Shown in pieces: positions 9,013 through 17,327 of a stretch of DNA of 64,000 nucleotides. The DNA is taken from NCBI GenBank assembly GCA_041746735.1, contig JBGTGP010000012.1, forward strand, positions 1 through 64,000, given 5' to 3'. Made by a program: the position numbers and the translations under genes. Below the pieces are notes generated by a model, which worked only from the letters and a program-made list of their open reading frames with translations, did not search any database and was not told the origin of the DNA. This DNA is from Opimibacter sp041746735. Its GTDB lineage: Bacteria; Bacteroidota; Bacteroidia; Chitinophagales; Saprospiraceae. Every line of letters begins with the position of its first letter. The stretch's first letter is position 1.

Positions 9013-9456
9013 ATGAAAATCATTAAGTTTTTTTCGTTTGCCCTTGTCCTTTCCCTGGCTTGGGTTGCTTGTAAAAACACCGGTTCCGCAAATACGGAAG
9101 ATGGTACGGGAGTAGTTTTAAGTGATTCTCTGGCTCAGGTTGTCGCCATCCAGAAGGAAGAGGTCGCCAAATGGATATCCATTCTGGAGAATAAAATCAC
9201 AGAAACCGAAGCTGCGATCAGCGCGGCATCCACAGATGTTGATGTTCAGCCGCTCAATCAAAAGCTTGAGTCCCTGAAGCAGTCTCTGACCCAATCAAAG
9301 CAGTTGGCAGAGAAAATCAACTCGGCTACGAACGAAACCTGGGCTGCAGTCGCTAGTGAGATCAGTGATGTACACTACAGCATGAAATCGGCTTTGACCG
9401 GATTGACACCGGATAGCCCGACGACGGTCACCGGATCATCTACCGGCAATCAGTAA
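9013..9456 (+). CDS. Small putative lipoprotein, helical
   Basis: A 147-residue protein with a lipoprotein signal: hydrophobic segment 5-17 and a lipobox-like AWVAC with Cys20. The mature part is rich in Glu, Lys, Gln and Ala (about 45-115) and looks like a coiled coil, ending in a Thr/Ser-rich tail. I do not recognise the family. It is a single-gene unit closed by a clear terminator. It is probably exported and anchored to a membrane; the role is unknown. Confidence 0.7.
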   Translation: MKIIKFFSFALVLSLAWVACKNTGSANTEDGTGVVLSDSLAQVVAIQKEEVAKWISILENKITETEAAISAASTDVDVQPLNQKLESLKQSLTQSKQLAEKINSATNETWAAVASEISDVHYSMKSALTGLTPDSPTTVTGSSTGNQ

Positions 9457-9487
9457 GAACATTGGGTGAGATTGTAATAGTCTTTAA

Positions 9488-9512
9488 GCCGCCTACTGGC
9501 GGCTTTTTTTTT
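9488..9512 (+). terminator. Rho-independent terminator
   Basis: Perfect GCCGCC-TACT-GGCGGC hairpin followed by nine T residues, 32 bp after the stop of the small lipoprotein gene. Strong, textbook form. Confidence 0.92.
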
Positions 9513-9531
9513 GCATTTTAAAAGTTTTTAG

Positions 9532-9561
9532 TTTACCCTGATAATCAAATTGTTATATTTG
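9532..9561 (+). promoter_or_regulatory. Promoter for the gene at 9595 (TTTA-N18-TATATTTG)
   Basis: TATATTTG at 9554-9561 matches TAnnTTTG exactly, with a TTTA at 9532-9535 as a plausible -33 element 18 bases upstream. It lies directly after the preceding terminator. It rules out an upstream in-frame TTG at 9550, leaving ATG 9595 or 9616 as starts. Confidence 0.6.
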
Positions 9562-9594
9562 TCGCCCCCTGTTGTACAAATACCGCATCAATTT

Positions 9595-9975
9595 ATGGAA
9601 GTATTGACAGTGCCTATGAGTAAAGAAGACGAAATAATCAAGAAGGTTTTGGAAACCTGGGTAGCACGGAATGGCTATTCAGAGGTGCGGGCTAATATTG
9701 ATGGTTTTGAAACCCCTTCTGCTTTAAGTAATAAAGAAAGTGAAGACAAGTTAGTGCCTGATATTACGGCAGTTAAGCGCGGTGGAAGATGGTATATAGA
9801 GGTTGTACGCAAAGATGGTGACGCAGAAAGAACAGTCAGTAAATGGAAACTCCTAAGCATACTGGGAAAAAGCAAAGGAGGGGGATTGATACTCATAGCT
9901 CCCGCTGGTAGTTTTGCCTTTGCTGAAAGGCTGAGCAAGAAACATGACATCCCGGCTAAGATCATTAAATTCTAA
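9595..9975 (+). CDS. Small conserved-looking protein, possibly nuclease-fold
   Basis: About 126 residues from ATG 9595 (119 from ATG 9616, which gives the tidy start MSKEDEIIKK). The sequence has an N-terminal helix, then a PDI-TAV strand, a GGRWYIEVV strand and a basic SKWKLLSILGKSKGG segment, ending with a strand-rich part. The P-D ... E-V-V order recalls PD-(D/E)XK nuclease-like folds, but the usual lysine is not in place, so catalytic activity is doubtful. Alone in its transcription unit between two terminators. No function can be given. Confidence 0.65.
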   Translation: MEVLTVPMSKEDEIIKKVLETWVARNGYSEVRANIDGFETPSALSNKESEDKLVPDITAVKRGGRWYIEVVRKDGDAERTVSKWKLLSILGKSKGGGLILIAPAGSFAFAERLSKKHDIPAKIIKF

Positions 9976-10008
9976 GATACCAACTGGTACCCCAAGGGTC
10001 CCGGAAAA

Positions 10009-10040
10009 CAAAAGGCAGGATGCTAACATCCTGCCTTTTG
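10009..10040. terminator. Bidirectional terminator between convergent genes
   Basis: A perfect 14-bp stem (CAAAAGGCAGGATG with its complement) around a CTAA loop, flanked by A-rich and T-rich tails. It can end both the + strand gene at 9595 and the - strand TlpA-like gene. Confidence 0.9.
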
Positions 10041-10083
10041 TTTTGCTATTTCTAATTATTTAATATCGGTATAAAAGCCTATT

Positions 10084-11196
10084 TTATAACACCTTAAGTA
10101 ATTCTTCCTCAAGCGTAAAGCGAGGATTTACAGCAGCGATTTTTCCATCTCGGCCTATCAGAAACGTTTTGGGAATGCCGGTCACACCATACTGTCTGGC
10201 AGCCTGCGTATCCCATTTCGTGAGTTCGCTGACATGGTAGGGCCATACGAGCAAATCCTTTTCAATAGCAGCCAGCCAGGCTTTTTTCTGTTGTTCCAGT
10301 CCTGCCTGATATTGGTCATCTGTTGGATAACGCGCCTTTGACCGTTCATCGATGCCATCCAGGGAGACACTGAAAACAGTAAATCCTTTGTCTTTATACT
10401 TGTGATATACCTCGACCACATGTGGGTTAGCTTTACGGCAAGGGCCACACCAGGACGCCCAGAAATCCAGCAGGACTACTTTCCCCTTGAGATCAGATAG
10501 CGAATATTTTTTACCATCCGGACTTTTCATGCTGATATCCGGAGCGGGCATCCCTACCTGGATAGCCTCAGCTGCGCGACTCTGCATTTGGCTTTGTTCC
10601 AGCACACTTGCAAAACGGGCATAGTCCGTTGTGAATTCATGCCCCGGATACTTGGCGTTCATTTTAACCAGGCCTGTTTTGTGGGCATCCAGAAAGTCAG
10701 GGCGATTGCCAAAGGCCTGCAGGGCCAGTTGCATTCCGGCCATAGGAAATTGGGTCGTGTTAATATAGTCCTTTACGTCATCGGCAGTAAGTTTGCCAGT
10801 GGAAAGAAGATTCATCGCCTGCATGAAATCGCGGGCACTTTCTGAACCTGTTACCTGGATATCATGTACGCGGATTCCTTCGAGATTACCTTTCAGAGAA
10901 ATGGCCGAAGCAGCATCCTCAAGGATCAGAAACAACTTGCCCGAACCAATTCGGAGACGGTACACTGAAGGAAGCAGGGATTCTTCCACTTTAAGGGTAA
11001 AGGAACCACTGGCATCGCTATCCGCCTGCGCGAGCACTGTGGTATTGTTATTGGGTCCCATTTTATCAAAATACACCTTCATGTTAGGTGCATCCGTAAT
11101 GGTGCCTGTAATATGGGTCCCCTTTGAAGAAATCGCACCACACGAAGCAATGCAGATGATCGAAATGATAAAAAGACCGAATGTCAAATTTTTCAT
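10084..11196 (-). CDS. TlpA-like thiol-disulfide oxidoreductase lipoprotein with DUF4369
   Basis: A 370-residue exported thioredoxin-fold protein. A lipobox (IASC, Cys19) follows the signal; an N-terminal DUF4369-like beta domain spans about 25-110, then a helical linker, and a C-terminal AhpC/TSA-TlpA domain from about 215 with the redox motif WCGPC (C250, C253). This is a common Bacteroidota architecture for periplasmic thiol reductants. It lies 21 bp downstream of purL on the same strand and may be cotranscribed. Substrate unknown. Confidence 0.9.
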   Translation of the reverse strand: MKNLTFGLFIISIICIASCGAISSKGTHITGTITDAPNMKVYFDKMGPNNNTTVLAQADSDASGSFTLKVEESLLPSVYRLRIGSGKLFLILEDAASAISLKGNLEGIRVHDIQVTGSESARDFMQAMNLLSTGKLTADDVKDYINTTQFPMAGMQLALQAFGNRPDFLDAHKTGLVKMNAKYPGHEFTTDYARFASVLEQSQMQSRAAEAIQVGMPAPDISMKSPDGKKYSLSDLKGKVVLLDFWASWCGPCRKANPHVVEVYHKYKDKGFTVFSVSLDGIDERSKARYPTDDQYQAGLEQQKKAWLAAIEKDLLVWPYHVSELTKWDTQAARQYGVTGIPKTFLIGRDGKIAAVNPRFTLEEELLKVL

Positions 11197-11217
11197 AAGG
11201 AATATGTGATTTTTGAA

Positions 11218-13449
11218 TTAGGATTCAAGTATGTTGGATAGTGCATTTTGGTATAACCCCGACCAGAATTCTACCATCCCCATATCCACGTTATCAATGG
11301 AAAGGGAACATTGGGTCACATTGCCTAAACGTAAAAACGGGATGCCTTGTTTATCCAGCATTTCTTTTGCTTTTGTTAAATGATCCGGAGCCACTGAAAT
11401 GACAATACGTCCCTGGCTTTCACTAAAGAGGAAGATATCTTTTCGGTGAGTTTCGGGGATTGAAATCCGGAAGCCCCGTCCTCCGGCCATGGCGCTCTCA
11501 GTAAGGGTTACAAAGAGTCCCCCTTCGGATAGGTCATGTGCGCTGCGGACCAGGTTAGCCCGTATCAATGCCGTTATTGCCTGATGGAGGTCATATTCAC
11601 GGTCGAGATCAAAATCTGGACAAGGGGTCAGACGCTCTCCGAGTATTTCTCGAACATAAACGGAGCCATGCGCATTCTTTGGAAGTACACCCATCAGGAG
11701 GATGACATCCCCCTCCGCTTTAAATGAAATTGTGGTGGATTCATGAAGGTGTTCCACCAGGCCTACCATACCGATGGTCGGTGTTGGAAAAACAGGCTCA
11801 GTCTTGTCTTTCAGGACAGACTGGTTGTAGAAACTGACATTCCCGCCTGTAACCGGGGTATCAAATTTCCGGCACGCTTCGCCCATTCCTTTTATGGCAT
11901 GGACGAATTGGTAATATACTTCCGGATTGTAAGGGTTGCCAAAATTCAGACAATTCGTGACACCTAGTGGTATACCACCTGAACATCTAATATTGCGTGC
12001 AGCTTCAGAAACGGCGATCATAGTACCCCGATAGGGATCAGCATGGACATAAGCACTATTGCAATCCACGGTCATGGCCAGTGCTCTGTCGGATGATTTC
12101 AAGCGTATAATCGTAGCGTCCGAAGGATCATTCGTATTGGTGTTGCCGGTTCTGACGGTATGGTCATATTGCTCATATACCCACCGTTTTGAGGCGATAT
12201 TGGGGGAAGTGATCACTTTTTCCGCTATGGCCGTCAGGGTCTCGTCTGAAATGACAGGTGGATCAAACGGCTTGATCTCCTCCATATACAAGGGACGTGT
12301 AAAGGGTCTGTCATACACTGGGGCACCGCCACCCAGAACGAGGGAATGAGCCGGGATATCCGCTACTTTTTCACCAAACCGGAAATATTCCAGCCGGCCG
12401 GTATCCGTGACAACACCAATTTCCGCACATTCCAGATCCCATTTGTCAAAAATGACCTTGATTTCTTCTTCTCTTCCTTTTTGTACGACCACCAGCATTC
12501 GCTCCTGGCTTTCGGAGAGGAGCATTTCCCATGCTGCCATGTTTTGCTGACGGGTAGGCACCAGGTCCAGATTGATGATCATGCCTGTACCTGACTTGGC
12601 ACTCATTTCAGAGGTGGAGCAACTGATACCGGCGGCACCCATATCCTGCATGCCCACAACGGCACCAGTTGTAATGATTTCAAGAGAAGCCTCTAAAAGT
12701 AATTTTTCCTGAAAAGGATCTCCAACCTGCACCGCAGGCAGGTCCTCCGCTGAATTTTCAGTAAGATCCGCTGAAGCAAAGGTGGCGCCATGGATACCAT
12801 CCCGGCCAGTAGCGGATCCAACGATAAAAACCGGATTGCCCGGACCATCCGCACAGGCAGATACAGTTTCACCCATCTTTACTATGCCAACAGACATAGC
12901 ATTGACCAATATATTTTGCTGGTAGCTGGGATCAAAATAGACCTCACCTCCCACAGTGGGGACACCCAGACAATTGCCATAGTCCCCTATACCACTGACT
13001 ACCCCTTTAATCAGATGCCGCATATGAGGATGATAGGGGTCGCCAAACCGAAGTGAATTGAGTGCCGCGATAGGCCGGGCTCCCATGGTAAAAATATCCC
13101 GGTGTATACCCCCGACCCCCGTTGCAGCTCCTTGGTATGGCTCTATCGCGGAAGGATGATTATGTGATTCGATCTTGAAAGCACAAGCCAGACCGTCACC
13201 GATATCCATGAGGCCGGCGTTTTCTTCACCGGCAGCTACGAGTAACCGGCCTCCTTCCCGGGGCAGGGTTTTGAGGTATTTTATCGAATTTTTATAGGAG
13301 CAGTGTTCACTCCACATCACGGAGTACACACTGAGTTCGGTGAAATTGGGTTCGCGCCCCAGAATTTCTACGATTTTGTCATATTCGGCAGCGGTCAAAC
13401 CCAGTTTTGTCGCTACCTCATGATCCACGGCCAGCACAGTCTCTTGCAT
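11218..13449 (-). CDS. purL: Phosphoribosylformylglycinamidine synthase subunit PurL
   Basis: PurL converts FGAR to FGAM in purine synthesis. At 743 residues it is the small, stand-alone type that needs PurQ and PurS partners, neither of which is in this window. Recognisable features are the N-terminal WSEHCSYKNS segment, the ATP/FGAR-binding IESHNHPSAIEPYQGAATGVGG region and the duplicated AIRS-like halves with a second GGNVSFYN motif. A TATTTTTG box lies 18 bases before the ATG. Confidence 0.97.
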   Translation of the reverse strand: MQETVLAVDHEVATKLGLTAAEYDKIVEILGREPNFTELSVYSVMWSEHCSYKNSIKYLKTLPREGGRLLVAAGEENAGLMDIGDGLACAFKIESHNHPSAIEPYQGAATGVGGIHRDIFTMGARPIAALNSLRFGDPYHPHMRHLIKGVVSGIGDYGNCLGVPTVGGEVYFDPSYQQNILVNAMSVGIVKMGETVSACADGPGNPVFIVGSATGRDGIHGATFASADLTENSAEDLPAVQVGDPFQEKLLLEASLEIITTGAVVGMQDMGAAGISCSTSEMSAKSGTGMIINLDLVPTRQQNMAAWEMLLSESQERMLVVVQKGREEEIKVIFDKWDLECAEIGVVTDTGRLEYFRFGEKVADIPAHSLVLGGGAPVYDRPFTRPLYMEEIKPFDPPVISDETLTAIAEKVITSPNIASKRWVYEQYDHTVRTGNTNTNDPSDATIIRLKSSDRALAMTVDCNSAYVHADPYRGTMIAVSEAARNIRCSGGIPLGVTNCLNFGNPYNPEVYYQFVHAIKGMGEACRKFDTPVTGGNVSFYNQSVLKDKTEPVFPTPTIGMVGLVEHLHESTTISFKAEGDVILLMGVLPKNAHGSVYVREILGERLTPCPDFDLDREYDLHQAITALIRANLVRSAHDLSEGGLFVTLTESAMAGGRGFRISIPETHRKDIFLFSESQGRIVISVAPDHLTKAKEMLDKQGIPFLRLGNVTQCSLSIDNVDMGMVEFWSGLYQNALSNILES

Positions 13450-13467
13450 ATCAGGTCATATAAGTTG

Positions 13468-13475
13468 CAAAAATA
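13468..13475 (-). promoter_or_regulatory. Promoter -7 box for purL (TATTTTTG)
   Basis: Exact TAnnTTTG match on the - strand, 18 bases from the purL ATG. No PurR-type operator or riboswitch was recognised. Confidence 0.55.
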
Positions 13476-13604
13476 ATATATTGTGAGAACTCCCAGCCTG
13501 AATTAGATTCATGGTACAAGGTCTGACCTCAATCCAAATTGGTCCAAGTAAGATGGACATTGACATAACATCCTTTCGTATCGCATAGTGATGCCAAAAA
13601 TCTT

Positions 13605-13679
13605 TGTGGTATACATCCCTTAGTTATGTACCTTGGTCGGGTGATATAGCAGAGTCTTTCCTGAGTTCGCTATACCACA
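13605..13679 (+). repeat. Overlapping inverted repeats before the universal stress gene
   Basis: TGTGGTATA (13605-13613) is the perfect complement of TATACCACA (13671-13679). An inner pair TATAGC (13645-13650) and GCTATA (13669-13674) shares bases with the outer right arm, so the two hairpins exclude each other. The arrangement lies 27 bp before the usp ATG. It could be a regulatory leader or chance. Confidence 0.4.
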
Positions 13680-13706
13680 CATTACGAAACCAAACCAACC
13701 TTACTG

Positions 13707-14156
13707 ATGAAAAATCTGCTTGTAGCAGTAGATATGAAACCGTCAGATACGAAACTACTTCATCAGGCGACAGTCCTGGCTGAGAAATTCGGGTCAAAAG
13801 TCTGGGTTATCCATGTTGCTGCTCCGGAACCTGACTTCGTCGGGTATGATATCGGCCCTAAATATCTGAGAGATGTTCTCGCAGAAGAATTGCGGGCCGA
13901 GCACCAGATGTTGCAATCCTATATTGATGACCTGCGATCGTCATCCATTGAAGTAGATGCCCTACTTATACAGGGGCCTACCGTCGAATTGATTCAGTCG
14001 GAAGTAGAAAAGTTGAATATTGACATGCTGATTTTGGGCAGCCACCAGCACCATTTTCTTTATGAAACGTTTGTTGGCCATACCGCTGCCAAAATGATCG
14101 GTTCGATATCTATTCCACTACTCATAGTACCACTGGACCATGAAACAAGGGCTTAA
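13707..14156 (+). CDS. Universal stress protein (UspA) family
   Basis: A single-domain 149-residue Usp fold protein: MKNLLVAVDM start with strand 1 and the nucleotide-contacting Asp, DMLILGSH in the middle (107-113), and a C-terminal IPLLIVP strand. The ATP-binding pattern G-x2-G-x9-G(S/T) is broken: G111 is followed by SHQHH, so the second glycine is missing, suggesting weak or no ATP binding. Its 3' end overlaps the next gene by 17 bp, tying it to an envelope acylation pair. Confidence 0.9.
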   Translation: MKNLLVAVDMKPSDTKLLHQATVLAEKFGSKVWVIHVAAPEPDFVGYDIGPKYLRDVLAEELRAEHQMLQSYIDDLRSSSIEVDALLIQGPTVELIQSEVEKLNIDMLILGSHQHHFLYETFVGHTAAKMIGSISIPLLIVPLDHETRA

Positions 14157-15150
14157 TTTCCGTCATTTTCTAGCCGCAGCCGGTATCGCTGTCGGGTTGC
14201 TGTTGCCCTATGAGTATTATTTCAGACAGATAGAAGGTTGGGTGCCAGGCTATGATGACAATGCTGAGATTTGGTCCCACTGGCGTAGAAAAGTTGATCA
14301 GCTTTCGGATCGGGATATTGTTATTTTGGGATCTTCGAGAGCTCATTTTGATCTCAATATTCATCTTTTTGATTCAGCAACGGACCGGAAACCGGTTATG
14401 TTGGCCACCCCCGGCGGTTCGCCGTTTCATGTGCTTCCGGATATTGTTAATAACACTGAGTTTAAAGGGCTATTAATCCTTTCCGTTTCACCCGGATTGT
14501 TTTTTACCACGGCCGATGGTTTTAGTGCAATCAAGACCCGTCAGGATCGGGTTGAATTTGCCAGGACGCAAACGTATGCCTCCAGATTCAGTCAGTGGGT
14601 GTATCAGGGGATGGATCCGCATTTAGCTTATCTGGAACCAGACATATCCTTCAAAGCACTCATTCATCGCTTGCCTTTTCCAGACCGGGATTCGGTGCGG
14701 CATGAACCTATATGGCCCCCTTTCGTGAGTATGGACCGGTACAGAAATATCAGGATGATAGATGCCATGGAAACAGACACATCTTTTCAGGGTCGTCAAA
14801 CAAGAATTTGGGATAGTTTCGGTTGGCGAAATCCATATAAGGATAGTATTGATGTGATTCTAAGCCATTATGCTGGACACATAGCTACCTTCAAAGCACG
14901 CGGCGGACGAGTAGTATTACTTCGCCCTCCAGTCAATGGCAAATACCTGGAAATGGAGCCACAACTTTATCCCCGCGAGCAATACTGGGACGAACTGCTG
15001 CGGCGAAGTGAATGCAAGGGGCATCATTTTGACGATCATCCAGAAACCAGTAGTCTTCAGCCACCAGAGTGGTCCCACCTCACCAAGCGGGATGCTGACA
15101 TCTATACCCGCGCGATCATCCGTTTTCTGAAACAAGAAGGACTTCTTTAA
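14140..15150 (+). CDS. SGNH-hydrolase-like membrane-anchored protein, MBOAT partner
   Basis: A 336-residue protein with one N-terminal membrane anchor (about 9-24) and an extracytoplasmic domain. ILGSSRAHFDL at 62-72 resembles the block I nucleophile region (Ser65/66), and SHL with His313 near the C-terminus resembles the catalytic His block of SGNH, AlgX/AlgJ or DltD-like proteins. The next gene, nine bases on, encodes an MBOAT acyltransferase, the usual partner for transferring acyl groups to a surface polymer. The acceptor is unknown. The start overlaps usp. Confidence 0.75.
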   Translation: MKQGLNFRHFLAAAGIAVGLLLPYEYYFRQIEGWVPGYDDNAEIWSHWRRKVDQLSDRDIVILGSSRAHFDLNIHLFDSATDRKPVMLATPGGSPFHVLPDIVNNTEFKGLLILSVSPGLFFTTADGFSAIKTRQDRVEFARTQTYASRFSQWVYQGMDPHLAYLEPDISFKALIHRLPFPDRDSVRHEPIWPPFVSMDRYRNIRMIDAMETDTSFQGRQTRIWDSFGWRNPYKDSIDVILSHYAGHIATFKARGGRVVLLRPPVNGKYLEMEPQLYPREQYWDELLRRSECKGHHFDDHPETSSLQPPEWSHLTKRDADIYTRAIIRFLKQEGLL

Positions 15151-15159
15151 TTCGTCGTT

Positions 15160-16575
15160 ATGCTGTTCAATACTCTGGGTTTCTTTGTATTCCTGCTTAT
15201 CGTTCTGAGCTTGTATTATCTGGCCCCGCTTTCCTGGAAACAGAAGAAAGGGATGCTGTTGTTGGCGAGTTATATATTTTATGGGCTATGGAATCCTCCT
15301 CTGATTCTCCTGCTCTGGATTTCCACCATGGTGGATTGGACTGCCGGCAACCAACTGGCGAAAACAAATGATGTACGGAAAAGAAGAGGTTGGCTCTTTC
15401 TCAGTATTGTTGTCAACCTGGGATTCCTTGCGTTTTTTAAATATGGCAGTTTCCTGCTCGAAAATTTTCAATGGGTGGTGGGTCTTATCGGGATCGAGTA
15501 TGTCCCTCCTAAATGGGATATACTGTTGCCTATGGGCATTTCCTTTTACACGTTCCAGACCATGTCCTATACCATCGACCTCTACCGGCGGACTGGACAA
15601 CCAGCCAAAACTTTTCTGGATTTTGCTTTATATGTGACCTTTTTTCCTCAACTCGTCGCGGGGCCAATCGTACGTGCAGGTGAATTAGTTCCTCAGTTTT
15701 ATGAACCAAAACGCGCGACCCAACAACAGTTCTTTCTCGGTGCTTTGTTGCTGACGATTGGACTTTTCCAGAAGACTGTTTTTGCGGATTCGATTTTAAG
15801 TCCTGTTGCGGATGATATTTTTGGTGCGCGCGGACTGGTGCTGCCACTCGATGCGTGGATCGGGGTGCTGGCTTTTTCAGGACAGATTTTCTTTGATTTT
15901 GCCGGTTATTCACTTTGTGCTATCGGTATTGCCTTATTGCTGGGATTTGTCCTGCCGGACAACTTCAGGTATCCCTACGGAAGTATCGGATTCTCGGATC
16001 TTTGGCAACGATGGCATATTTCGTTGTCCTCCTGGCTAAGAGATTATCTGTATATCTCCCTGGGGGGCAACCGGATTAGTATAAGCCGTACCTATATAAA
16101 TCTCATGCTGACAATGTTGTTGGGTGGACTCTGGCATGGTGCTGCATGGACTTTTGTCATTTGGGGATTTTTGCACGGATTTTATTTGGTAGTAGAGCGG
16201 TTGTTGAAAAAAATCATATCGCTCAATACAAAAAATACGTTGACAGCCCTCTTCCTTGCACTTATAACATTTACTTGTGTCAATATCTCCTGGGTCTTTT
16301 TCCGGGCAGAAGATTTCAAGTCTGCTATGAAGTTATTGGGATCAATGTTTTTTTTACATGGCACCAAGGCAGTACTCACGACAAATCATCTGGTAGTGGT
16401 GGGGCTATTGATGTTATGTGTTTTTTTGGGTCATTTCGCTATGCGCCGTCATTCGCTGACAGGTCTGATAGAAAAATCACCCCTATGGGTATTGGTAACT
16501 GCATGGGGCATTATGCTTTTTGGCCTGATGATTGTGCAAACTAGCGGGCAACAGTTTATATATTTCCAGTTTTAA
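15160..16575 (+). CDS. MBOAT family O-acyltransferase (AlgI-like)
   Basis: A 471-residue polytopic membrane protein (about ten or more hydrophobic segments) of the membrane-bound O-acyltransferase family. The conserved WQRWHISLSSWLRDY segment holds His286 and GGLWHGAAW holds the catalytic His326. Such proteins carry acyl groups across the inner membrane to a periplasmic partner that acylates an exopolysaccharide or teichoic acid-like polymer. The paired SGNH-like gene directly upstream supports this. No alginate or cellulose synthase genes are nearby, so the substrate is open. Confidence 0.93.
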   Translation: MLFNTLGFFVFLLIVLSLYYLAPLSWKQKKGMLLLASYIFYGLWNPPLILLLWISTMVDWTAGNQLAKTNDVRKRRGWLFLSIVVNLGFLAFFKYGSFLLENFQWVVGLIGIEYVPPKWDILLPMGISFYTFQTMSYTIDLYRRTGQPAKTFLDFALYVTFFPQLVAGPIVRAGELVPQFYEPKRATQQQFFLGALLLTIGLFQKTVFADSILSPVADDIFGARGLVLPLDAWIGVLAFSGQIFFDFAGYSLCAIGIALLLGFVLPDNFRYPYGSIGFSDLWQRWHISLSSWLRDYLYISLGGNRISISRTYINLMLTMLLGGLWHGAAWTFVIWGFLHGFYLVVERLLKKIISLNTKNTLTALFLALITFTCVNISWVFFRAEDFKSAMKLLGSMFFLHGTKAVLTTNHLVVVGLLMLCVFLGHFAMRRHSLTGLIEKSPLWVLVTAWGIMLFGLMIVQTSGQQFIYFQF

Positions 16576-16596
16576 CCTCGATCCAATCTTTCTTAT

Positions 16597-17049
16597 TTAG
16601 TATTTCACGTTTGCATTGAAATACATCGTCAGATAGCTGGAAATGAGGTGCGTATAAGCAGCCGAAAGGGCTCTGTCCCATTTAGCTACGTCAGCAGCAT
16701 ACATCGCCATTAGTTTCGGATTGTTGATTGGGATGCCCGTGTAATACGTTCGACCAGAGGTGCCGGAGTATGTAATGACCAGGATGCCAGCCAGATCATA
16801 TTGATCTTCTCGCATTAGGTTTTTAATGGTAAAGCTGTAACTGTCGATTTGTTGCGTACCGACATCGGTCAAGTAATACCCTTTCTTCATATCCAAGCCG
16901 GATTCGATCTGAATCTTGTAACCTTTGATCAGGTAGTTATATTCATCGAGTGTAGTGGACCTTGCGTGAAACAGAAGAGTGTCGGCTTGAGCAGTCGAAT
17001 AGAACTGAACCCAAAAAAGCATAAGCGAAAGTATAAGGAATGGTTTCAT
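16597..17049 (-). CDS. Secreted protein of unknown function
   Basis: A 150-residue protein with a clear signal peptide (about 1-22, ending STAQA). The mature part is mixed alpha/beta, with a Tyr-rich segment in the middle and no cysteines. No family recognised. It converges with the MBOAT gene with a 21-bp gap. A near-consensus TACTTTAG lies upstream, one mismatch from TAnnTTTG. Confidence 0.65.
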   Translation of the reverse strand: MKPFLILSLMLFWVQFYSTAQADTLLFHARSTTLDEYNYLIKGYKIQIESGLDMKKGYYLTDVGTQQIDSYSFTIKNLMREDQYDLAGILVITYSGTSGRTYYTGIPINNPKLMAMYAADVAKWDRALSAAYTHLISSYLTMYFNANVKY

Positions 17050-17327
17050 GGCACTTCTGGTTTTATTTTTGGCTAAAGTACTTCTGCGAAATAATCATAT
17101 TTCCAAAATTTTGTATATATGCAAACGAATGTAAGCTTTTGGATTAGGTTCGGATTGATAAAGGAATGATTTGCAATGTAGTTTGCAAAATGAGCTTGTC
17201 AAATCATGACACCTATATACCAGATCATAGCTTGTAGACAAATACATCTCAAAAAGGATAGCCTGTCCCGGATCCCATCCGGGTGGTCATATTATATCAA
17301 AACTGAAGTTCCAGCATCGGGTTATTT
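17050..17327. other. Intergenic stretch with a CCCGGAT/ATCCGGG hairpin
   Basis: No reading frame of interest. The one clear structure is a perfect 7-bp hairpin with a CCC loop at 17267-17283, 45 bp downstream of the VPS10-like gene stop on the - strand. It lacks a T-run and may be a weak or factor-dependent terminator. Confidence 0.4.
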
